The notes beneath the pieces are model-generated. The model worked only from the letters and a program-made list of their open reading frames with translations. It did not search any database and was not told the origin of the DNA. DNA of 12,773 nt. Source: an uncultured beta proteobacterium. GTDB lineage: Bacteria > Pseudomonadota > Gammaproteobacteria > Burkholderiales > Rhodocyclaceae. The position numbers were made by a program, and so were the translations under genes. Positions 6,206 to 11,645 of this stretch are shown piece after piece. Every line of letters begins with the position of its first letter. The first letter of the stretch is position 1. Where the stretch lies: the NCBI GenBank assembly GCA_903953145.1, contig CAJBIL010000056.1, positions 1 through 12,773 of the forward strand, given 5' to 3'.

Positions 6206-7960
6206 ATGACAACCAGCGGTGCTTCAAACAGGCATTCCACCGGTAGCGATCTGACCGGCCTTGGTGCAGTGGAGGGGATGATGGTAACGCTCCAGCAGCG
6301 TGTTGATCCCTTTGGCGTAATGACTTCGATGCTCAATGCGCAGGCGGCATGGATGATGCACCCGCAGGAAATGGCGCGTGCAGTCAGCGCCATGTCGGGT
6401 GATGTGCTGGCGTTGCAGAAGCATCTGATGCTTCGCGCTTTCGGTATGCCGAGCGAAGACGTGATCAAGCCAAATGCCGATGATGCGCGTTTTTCTGATC
6501 CGGTCTGGACCGAGGCGCCGACCTGGGACATCATCAAGGAGAGTTATCTCGCGCTGACGCATCGCATTGAAGACATGCTTTTTGAAACGCCCGGGCTCTC
6601 CGATAAAGAGCGTCGTCGTGCGGCTTTCTGGGTACGCAAATGGCTCAACGCGATGGCGCCGACCAATTTTTTCATGACCAATCCGATTGCCTTGCGCAAG
6701 TTTGTCGAGAGCAAGGGCGATAGTCTGAATCAGGGTTTCAAGCACCTGATGCGCGACGCGCAGGCGAAAAACATTCGTATGGTCGAGGCCGATGCTTTTA
6801 CTGTCGGCAAGGATCTGGCAACAACACCGGGCCGGGTCGTCTTTCGTAACCGGATGGTCGAGCTGATCCACTACACACCGACGACGGAGAAAGTTCATAA
6901 GACGCCGATTGTCATCATCACGCCGTGGATCAACAAGTTCTACATCCTTGATCTGACGCCAAAGAAGAGCCTGGTCAAGTATCTCACCGACCAGGGCTAC
7001 AGCGTCTTCATCACGAGTTGGAAGAACCCGACGGCCAAGATGGGCGCGGTGAGTTTCGATGATTACCTGCTTGAAGGTGTCGACCAGGTCGTCGATGCAG
7101 CACGAAAGCTGTGCAAGGCACCACAGGTGCATCTGACCGGCTACTGTATTGGCGGGACGCTGGTGACCACCTATATGGCCTGGGCCAGCCGGCACTATGG
7201 CGAGAAGAAAATGCCGGTTGCGCACTGGACGTTATTCACCACGCTGACTGATTTTTCCAAGCCGGGTGATATTGATGTTTTCATCGATGAAGGCGCAGTG
7301 CGTTCGCTTGACGAAAAAATGGCGAAGACCGGTTTTCTGGATGGCAACGATATGGCCTCCAGTTTCCGCCTTTTGCGTTCGAACAGCCTGATCTGGCATT
7401 ACTACGAAAAGAGCTATCTGTTTGGTGAGCCGCTACCTGCGTTCGACGTACTCTTCTGGAACATGGATACGACGCGGATGCCGGCTGCCATGCATTCGTT
7501 TTACCTGCACGAGATGTACCTGAATAACAATCTGATGAAGCGCGATGCGTTAACCATTGCCGGCGAGCCGATTGATCTGGATTGCATCACCCGGCCGCTT
7601 TACGCCGTGGGCGCTGAAGATGACCACATCGTTCCCTGGCGACAGTCCTACCGTATTCGCAAGTACATCAACGTTAATGCGCCAGTGCGTTTCGTGCTTT
7701 CAACTTCCGGCCATATTCTCGGGATCGTCAACCCGGTAGTGAATCCGCCAAAACGCAGTTTCTGGGTGGCTGAACCGGAGCGTAACGAGCATTTTGAACA
7801 CTGGTTTGAGCGTTCGGAGAAAAAAGCCGGTTCATGGTGGGAGGACTGGCTTGCCTGGTTATCGCCACAGTCCGGCCCACTGGTTGCGCCGCCGGATTTG
7901 CAGTCGGCTACTTACCCTGATCTTGGTCCGGCACCGGGGACTTACGTTTTCGAAAAGTAA
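6206..7960 (+). CDS. phaC: Class I poly(3-hydroxyalkanoate) synthase PhaC
   Basis: PhaC polymerises (R)-3-hydroxyacyl-CoA (mainly hydroxybutyryl-CoA) into storage granules. The protein is 584 residues, close to the 589 of Cupriavidus PhaC1. An N-terminal PhaC_N domain (about 80-260) is followed by an alpha/beta-hydrolase catalytic domain. The lipase-like box is GYCIGG with nucleophile C314; the other triad members are D473 (AEDDHIVPW) and H503 (SGHILGIVNP), equivalent to C319, D480 and H508 in the Cupriavidus enzyme. I chose ATG 6206 because GGAGA lies 5 bases upstream; the frame could extend to a TTG at 6167, which lacks such a site. No phaA, phaB or phasin gene is adjacent, so precursor supply is encoded elsewhere. 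Neighbours suggest use as a reductant sink at low oxygen, which is inference. Confidence 0.96.
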   Translation: MTTSGASNRHSTGSDLTGLGAVEGMMVTLQQRVDPFGVMTSMLNAQAAWMMHPQEMARAVSAMSGDVLALQKHLMLRAFGMPSEDVIKPNADDARFSDPVWTEAPTWDIIKESYLALTHRIEDMLFETPGLSDKERRRAAFWVRKWLNAMAPTNFFMTNPIALRKFVESKGDSLNQGFKHLMRDAQAKNIRMVEADAFTVGKDLATTPGRVVFRNRMVELIHYTPTTEKVHKTPIVIITPWINKFYILDLTPKKSLVKYLTDQGYSVFITSWKNPTAKMGAVSFDDYLLEGVDQVVDAARKLCKAPQVHLTGYCIGGTLVTTYMAWASRHYGEKKMPVAHWTLFTTLTDFSKPGDIDVFIDEGAVRSLDEKMAKTGFLDGNDMASSFRLLRSNSLIWHYYEKSYLFGEPLPAFDVLFWNMDTTRMPAAMHSFYLHEMYLNNNLMKRDALTIAGEPIDLDCITRPLYAVGAEDDHIVPWRQSYRIRKYINVNAPVRFVLSTSGHILGIVNPVVNPPKRSFWVAEPERNEHFEHWFERSEKKAGSWWEDWLAWLSPQSGPLVAPPDLQSATYPDLGPAPGTYVFEK

Positions 7961-7974
7961 TGAATTTTTACGGG

Positions 7975-8001
7975 ATGTGCTGCTACGACTGCACATTTTT
8001 T
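7975..8001 (+). terminator. Possible terminator after phaC
   Basis: A 6-bp stem ATGTGC/GCACAT (7975-7980 and 7991-7996) with a 10-base loop runs into a six-T tract (7996-8001), 15 bases after the phaC stop. The stem is short and only moderately GC-rich, so it may be a weak terminator. Confidence 0.5.
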
Positions 8002-8027
8002 GCGGTTATTTGTTAGCGTGTTAAATT
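8000..8027 (+). promoter_or_regulatory. Weak candidate sigma-70 promoter for the receptor-like gene
   Basis: TTGCGG (8000-8005) and TAAATT (8022-8027) are separated by 16 bp, giving a predicted start near 8033 and a leader of about 70 bases. The match is modest. No FNR-type box was seen here. Confidence 0.3.
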
Positions 8028-8042
8028 ACATGCTGTGTGAAG

Positions 8043-8067
8043 CACCGGGCAAATAACGATCCCGGTG
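8043..8067 (+). repeat. Inverted repeat in the leader of the receptor-like gene
   Basis: CACCGGG (8043-8049) and CCCGGTG (8061-8067) are perfect 7-bp arms around an 11-base loop; two more weak pairs extend the stem outward and TTT follows. It could be a second phaC terminator, an operator, or a leader hairpin ahead of the gene at 8104. The sequence does not decide between these. Confidence 0.45.
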
Positions 8068-8103
8068 TTTCCGAGCAAAATCAACAGGGGAGCGGGTGTA
8101 CGA

Positions 8104-8730
8104 ATGACCGACCAATTGCCTGACGCAATCGTCGCCGGGCCCAAAGGGCCTGCGCTGGATCTGCTGCACATCGTGCAAATCAACGAAGAAATAAAATCTG
8201 TCGTTGCCGTCGCTTTCAAAATCAACATCATGGCTTTGAATGCCATCTTTCTGGCCAAGCGTGCAGGCACCGCAGCGCTTGGCTTTGGTGTTCTATCCAA
8301 TGAGTTGCGCAGTTTCTCCAGCCAGTTACGCGAAACAATGCTGTCACTCAATGCGCTGATTCATGCCTCGGTTGATGGTGTATCGGCCATGTTGCAGGAC
8401 TCCCGCTACAACGACATTCTTGAGCGTGCCGTCGTGCTGGCGTCAAAAAACAAGCATTTGCAAGAGGTCATCGAGCAGCGCGAAAACGCTACTGACCAGT
8501 TCCGCAGCAAGCTTTCAGGCTTGCGTCGTGCCTTGAGATCATCGGTTGATGATGCTTATCGACTGGTTGAACTGGGTGGGGTGCTCGCCAAATCAGCAAA
8601 AATCGAGGCCGCCTACGGGGCTGGCTTTTCTTCGTCCCTGTCGCAGGTCTCAGGTGAATTTGACGGTATTGTCGAAGAAATTCGCACATCACTGGACACC
8701 TTGCGCAAATCCAGCTTTTTCAGAGGTTGA
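8104..8730 (+). CDS. Small soluble protein with degenerate chemoreceptor signalling-hairpin motif
   Basis: This 208-residue protein has no membrane segment and no recognised sensor domain, and appears mostly helical. Residues 34-75 resemble the tip region of methyl-accepting chemotaxis proteins: VAFKINIMALNAIFLAKRAG, then GFGVLSNELRSFS, where receptors have [20 protein letters not shown] then GFAVVAxEVRxLA. Matches include F38, N41, ALNA (44-47), R53-A-G55 and the G60-F61 stretch. The two tip glutamates are replaced (L50 and T56), so ordinary CheA/CheW coupling is doubtful. A second, weaker similar stretch (AKIEAAYGAGF, 165-175) lies in the C-terminal half. ATG 8104 has AGGGGAG 11 bases upstream; an in-frame GTG at 8065 is less likely. 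The stop is 2 bases before the next gene, which encodes a di-iron sensor-like protein, so the pair probably works together. Function is inferred. Confidence 0.72.
   Translation: MTDQLPDAIVAGPKGPALDLLHIVQINEEIKSVVAVAFKINIMALNAIFLAKRAGTAALGFGVLSNELRSFSSQLRETMLSLNALIHASVDGVSAMLQDSRYNDILERAVVLASKNKHLQEVIEQRENATDQFRSKLSGLRRALRSSVDDAYRLVELGGVLAKSAKIEAAYGAGFSSSLSQVSGEFDGIVEEIRTSLDTLRKSSFFRG
8722..8726 (+). promoter_or_regulatory. Ribosome site that fixes the di-iron protein start at GTG 8733
   Basis: AGAGG lies inside the end of the preceding gene, 6 bases before GTG 8733. The in-frame TTG at 8727 abuts the site and cannot use it. ATG 8731 is out of frame and runs straight into a stop. Confidence 0.65.
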
Positions 8731-8732
8731 AT

Positions 8733-9473
8733 GTGAAAACGACACAAACAATATTTCAGGATGGTGATCATAAATGGCTGGCGATTGTTCGCGACCCGGC
8801 CAAGGCAGATTTTCTGATTGATACCAATGAGTATCTGATTACTCATGGCGGTCAGGGCATGTTGCTTGATCCGGGCGGGCTGGAAATATTCCCGGCTGTC
8901 TTTTCGGCGGTAGCGACTGAATTTGATCCTTCGGCAATTTCAGCAATTTTCGCTTCTCACCAGGACCCGGACGTTATTTCCTCCCTGGCGCTGTGGCTTG
9001 AGTTCAACCCGCAACTGCGCTGTCACGTCAGCTGGATGTGGAGCGGTTTCATTCCGCATTTCGGTGGTGTGGCCAGCACTTTTGCGCCGATTCCTGATGA
9101 GGGTATGACCATTTCTCTGGCTGGCCTCTCGCTTCAGGCAGTGCCTGCGCATTACCTGCACTCCTCGGGCAATCACAACCTTTATGACCGTACGGCGAAA
9201 ATGTTTTTCTCCGGTGATATCGGCGCGGCCTTGTTGCCAGCCGATCAGCAAGGGTTGTTCGTCAAGGATTTCAGCACCCACATTCGCCATGCTGAAGGCT
9301 TCCATCGCCGCTGGATGGGGTCCAACGAGGCCAAGCACCAATGGTGCAGCCGGGTTTCGCAGCTTGATATCGACATGCTTTGTCCGCAGCACGGCGCCAT
9401 TTATCAGGGTGAAGACGTGCAGCGTTTCATCAACTGGTTCGATAGTTTGCAGGTAGGCGTACTTCGCGCCTGA
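8733..9473 (+). CDS. Stand-alone flavodiiron-type di-iron domain protein (ODP-like O2/Fe sensor)
   Basis: This 246-residue MBL-fold protein has the di-iron ligand pattern of flavodiiron proteins but no flavodoxin domain. Ligands, aligned to the pattern of Desulfovibrio gigas ROO, are H76-x-D78-x-D80 (HQDPD), H143 (YLHSSGNH), D162 (SGDIG) and H220 (CPQHG). The bridging Asp and all terminal ligands are present, with Asp in place of the usual Glu in the first motif. W101-W103 and the Met/Phe-rich 101-110 region may line the site. Without FMN it is unlikely to be an efficient O2 or NO reductase. Similar single-domain proteins (ODP, studied in Treponema denticola) sense oxygen or iron for a cytoplasmic chemoreceptor. 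The gene starts 2 bases after the stop of the receptor-like gene, matching that arrangement. The start is GTG 8733. Confidence 0.85.
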   Translation: MKTTQTIFQDGDHKWLAIVRDPAKADFLIDTNEYLITHGGQGMLLDPGGLEIFPAVFSAVATEFDPSAISAIFASHQDPDVISSLALWLEFNPQLRCHVSWMWSGFIPHFGGVASTFAPIPDEGMTISLAGLSLQAVPAHYLHSSGNHNLYDRTAKMFFSGDIGAALLPADQQGLFVKDFSTHIRHAEGFHRRWMGSNEAKHQWCSRVSQLDIDMLCPQHGAIYQGEDVQRFINWFDSLQVGVLRA

Positions 9474-9497
9474 TGTATCAGAAGCTTGCGGTTTTGT

Positions 9498-9544
9498 CGG
9501 CGCCTCCCAGCCGTTATTGATGCTGGTCAAGGCGCCGCCATTTT
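9498..9544 (+). terminator. Hairpin after the di-iron gene, overlapping the FNR/Dnr box
   Basis: CGGCGCCT (9498-9505) and AGGCGCCG (9530-9537) are perfect 8-bp arms; inside them CCAGC (9507-9511) and GCTGG (9522-9526) add an inner 5-bp stem. CCA then TTTT (9541-9544) follows. It probably terminates the di-iron gene transcript. The FNR/Dnr box at 9517-9530 is inside this structure, so the same bases serve two roles. Confidence 0.55.
9517..9530 (+). promoter_or_regulatory. Dnr/FNR-type activator box of the hemerythrin-NnrS operon
   Basis: TTGAT-GCTG-GTCAA matches the FNR/Anr/Dnr consensus TTGAT-N4-(A/G)TCAA fully, allowing the G form common in Dnr sites. Its centre (9523.5) is 41.5 bp upstream of 9565, the start predicted from the -10 at 9553-9558, which is the classic class II activator position. 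Activation at low oxygen or in response to NO is expected. Confidence 0.8.
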
Positions 9545-9552
9545 CTGCTCGT

Positions 9553-9558
9553 TATAGT
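9553..9558 (+). promoter_or_regulatory. -10 element of the hemerythrin operon promoter
   Basis: TATAGT matches TATAAT at 5 of 6 positions. There is no good -35, as expected when an FNR-type activator bound at -41.5 replaces it. The predicted start is near 9565, giving a leader of about 21 bases. Confidence 0.7.
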
Positions 9559-9585
9559 TGAGTTCTCATTCACGCGAGAATTCCC

Positions 9586-10038
9586 ATGTCGAAGATCAGA
9601 GAGTTCATGGCCGGCGATCATCGCCGTTGTGACGATATTTTTGCCGAGGTCGAAGTCCTTGTCGCTGAACAGGACTGGGTCAAGGCTATTGCCGGCTTTG
9701 ATATCTTTCAGCACGCTGTTTTGCAGCATTTTTCAGTTGAAGAATCCTTGTTGTTTCCGGCGTTTGAAGAGCAAACCGGCATGCGCATGGGGCCGACCCA
9801 GGTCATGCGCGGCGAGCACGCCCAGATGCGAGAGCTGCTCGAAGCCGCGCGAATTGCGCTGGTTGCCAAGGATGCCGACGACTACTCGGGTAACGCCGAA
9901 ACTCTGTTGATCATGATGCAACAGCACAACATGAAGGAGGAGAACGTTCTCTATCCGATGTGTGATCAGCATCTAAGCGGGCAAATAGATGCCTTGCTGC
10001 CAAAGCTTGAAACGCAGATTCAGGCAACTGCGGAATAA
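9586..10038 (+). CDS. Hemerythrin HHE-domain protein
   Basis: The 150-residue protein is a single four-helix hemerythrin domain that binds a di-iron site for O2 or NO. The expected ligands are visible: H12 (DHRRCD), H43 and H48 with E52 (HAVLQHFSVEE), H78 (GEHAQM), and H114 with E118 (HNMKEEN). The segment ENVLYPM at 120-126 is typical of the family. Loop 95-105 is rich in Asp. There is no signal peptide, so it is cytoplasmic. It is the first gene of a probable four-gene operon, with a Dnr/FNR-type promoter and only 4 bases to the next gene. A likely role is NO or O2 binding, or iron-centre repair as in the Ric/YtfE family; it lacks the N-terminal ScdA/Ric domain, so the repair role is less likely. 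The ribosome site GAGAA (9576-9580) is weak. Confidence 0.92.
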   Translation: MSKIREFMAGDHRRCDDIFAEVEVLVAEQDWVKAIAGFDIFQHAVLQHFSVEESLLFPAFEEQTGMRMGPTQVMRGEHAQMRELLEAARIALVAKDADDYSGNAETLLIMMQQHNMKEENVLYPMCDQHLSGQIDALLPKLETQIQATAE

Positions 10039-10042
10039 ACGT

Positions 10043-10297
10043 ATGAGTCAGATCGAGCACGGAAAAAAAGCCGACAAGGTTATCGATGCGCGCGGCCTGG
10101 AGCCGCCCGAGCCTTTTGTGCTGACCATGGAAGCGCTTGATACCATTGGTCCGGATGAAAAATTACTGCTGATTCTGGCGCGTGAACCGCATCCGCTTTA
10201 CCGGGCGTTACAGATTAACGGTTTTGCTTATCAAACCGAACGCACACCACAAGGCACGATTGAAATTCTGATCTGGCGTAATCCGCCGCCCCCCTAA
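10043..10297 (+). CDS. DUF2249 domain protein
   Basis: This 84-residue protein is a single DUF2249 domain, recognised from IDARGLEPPEPF (14-25), the LLLILAREPHPLY stretch (41-53) with H50, and the closing IEILIWR (73-79). The fold is thought to resemble TusA/SirA. The biochemical role is unknown, but the domain is often found near hemerythrin, NnrS and denitrification genes. The start ATG follows the hemerythrin stop by 4 bases. Its stop overlaps the next start as TAATG (A10297 shared), so translation is coupled to the membrane protein downstream. The C-terminus ends in a run of prolines (PPPP). Confidence 0.88.
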   Translation: MSQIEHGKKADKVIDARGLEPPEPFVLTMEALDTIGPDEKLLLILAREPHPLYRALQINGFAYQTERTPQGTIEILIWRNPPPP

Positions 10298-11601
10298 TGC
10301 AGGCGCTTCTGTCTTTCGATCAGGCGCCGCCGATCAGTGTGCCGCTACGTTTTTTTCTGACAGCCCCACTCTTTGCCATGCTTGCCGGTGCGCTCCTGTT
10401 GTGGAGCGGCCCCGATTTGTTTGCCTCGCGCTGGACACCTGAAGCGTTGGCGCTGACCCATTTAATTACCGCAGGTTTCATGTTGCAGGTCATGCTGGGT
10501 GCGATGCAGCAGTTGTTGCCGGTGGTTGCCGGCGCCAATATTGCACGTCCCCGTTTGATTGCGACTTTGGTGCACGCCACGATCACCCCCGGCACACTCT
10601 TCCTGGTGGCTGGATTTCTGACTTATCAACCCTGGTTGTTTGGCTGTGCCGTTGTTTTCCTTGGACTCGGGATTTCGATTTTTGTGGCCGCGACAGCCTT
10701 TGCCCTGCATGGTGTGCCGGCTAACAGCCCGATTATTCTTGGCCTTAAGCTGGCGCTGGCCGGTTTGTCGGTAACGGTCGTCTTTGGCTTACTGCTGGCG
10801 CTGGCCTTGGGCTGGTCGTTTGATTTGCCGTTAATCCAGTTGGCAAATATTCATCTGGGCTGGGGGTTTGTGGCTTGGGGCTGTGCCGCGCTCGGTGCGG
10901 TCGGCTTTGTCGCTGTGCCCATGTTTCAGCTGACACCGGATTACCCGGGCTGGTTCGGGCGCAGTTTTGCCTATTCCGCACTGGGTTTTGTATTGTTGTG
11001 GACGCTGGCCGAACTGGCCGCATGGACGATGGCCGCGTCGCTGCTGTCGGTCATGGTCGTGCTGATCGCTGTGGTCTTTGCGCTGACGACGCTGAGAATA
11101 CAGCGCCGCAGCAAGCGCGTGAGGCCAGATCCGGTTCAACGCTTCTGGCAGATTGCCATGTTCAGTGCGCTGGCTGCCTGCACGCTGTGGCTGCTGGCGC
11201 GCTTCTCGCCGCTACTGGAGGATTGGCAGGGTTGGCCTTTGCTGTTCGGTACCTTGTTGCTGTTTGGCGGGTTCATGTCGGTGATTGTCGGCATGCTTTA
11301 CAAGATTGTTCCATTTCTCGTCTGGCTGCATTTACAGCATCGGGGCCGTGGCTTATTAACAGCGCCAAACATGAAAAAGGTGTTGGCTGAAGTGCATATC
11401 AGCCGGCAGATGGTCGCGCATTTCACGGCGTTCGGGCTATTGGTTCTGGCTTCTTTCTGGCCGCAGTGGTTTGTTTATCCGGCGGGTCTCGCCCTGATGG
11501 TTGCCAATGGCTGGTTGTTGCGCAATCTGCTCGCGGCGATCCAGGTTTATCGTGGGCACCTTATAAAAATCGAAGCGGTCATTGCCAGCCGTCAGCCTTA
11601 G
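10297..11601 (+). CDS. 12-TM membrane protein resembling heme-copper oxidase subunit I, in NnrS operon
   Basis: The 434-residue protein has about 12 hydrophobic segments across 15-412, with a basic cytoplasmic loop near 267-277 (RIQRRSKRVR). It looks like the catalytic-subunit fold of heme-copper oxidases and NnrS relatives: the segment THLITAGFMLQVMLGAMQQL (54-73) is close to the 'H-L-x-T-x-G-x-x-x-Q-x-M-x-G-A' pattern I recall from such proteins. Histidines in or near membrane segments, H55, H186 (NIHLGWG), H345 and H375, could bind haem or metal. There is no cytochrome c motif and no oxidase subunit II/III next door, so it is probably not a respiratory terminal oxidase. The operon context (hemerythrin, DUF2249, NnrS) suggests a part in NO response or haem/copper handling. 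The exact family name is uncertain. Confidence 0.72.
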   Translation: MQALLSFDQAPPISVPLRFFLTAPLFAMLAGALLLWSGPDLFASRWTPEALALTHLITAGFMLQVMLGAMQQLLPVVAGANIARPRLIATLVHATITPGTLFLVAGFLTYQPWLFGCAVVFLGLGISIFVAATAFALHGVPANSPIILGLKLALAGLSVTVVFGLLLALALGWSFDLPLIQLANIHLGWGFVAWGCAALGAVGFVAVPMFQLTPDYPGWFGRSFAYSALGFVLLWTLAELAAWTMAASLLSVMVVLIAVVFALTTLRIQRRSKRVRPDPVQRFWQIAMFSALAACTLWLLARFSPLLEDWQGWPLLFGTLLLFGGFMSVIVGMLYKIVPFLVWLHLQHRGRGLLTAPNMKKVLAEVHISRQMVAHFTAFGLLVLASFWPQWFVYPAGLALMVANGWLLRNLLAAIQVYRGHLIKIEAVIASRQP

Positions 11602-11620
11602 CCATCCATCAAGTGGCGCT

Positions 11621-11640
11621 CAGAAGTTATCAGAAGGTAT
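11621..11640 (+). repeat. Tandem decamer upstream of the NnrS start
   Basis: CAGAAGTTAT (11621-11630) is followed directly by CAGAAGGTAT (11631-11640), differing at one base. The second copy contains the AGAAGG ribosome site (11632-11637) for the TTG start at 11646; the first carries a weaker version. It looks like a local duplication in the translation initiation region. Confidence 0.6.
11632..11637 (+). promoter_or_regulatory. Ribosome site supporting the TTG start of nnrS
   Basis: AGAAGG ends 8 bases before TTG 11646. No ATG occurs in frame before codon 14 (11685), which would cut into the conserved APHR segment, so TTG is the best start. Confidence 0.6.
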
Positions 11641-11645
11641 CAATT

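Noticed and set aside
6224..7225. Long minus-strand open frame of 333 codons
   Set aside because: It is antisense to phaC, is rich in Arg and His as antisense frames of this base composition are, and shows no known motif.
8733..9473. Reading the di-iron protein as a flavodiiron NO or O2 reductase
   Set aside because: There is no flavodoxin or rubredoxin domain in it or in a neighbour, so the electron path of those enzymes is missing; a sensor role fits better.
9586..10038. Reading the hemerythrin as Ric/YtfE iron-centre repair protein
   Set aside because: The protein is only 150 residues and lacks the N-terminal Cys-bearing ScdA/Ric domain.
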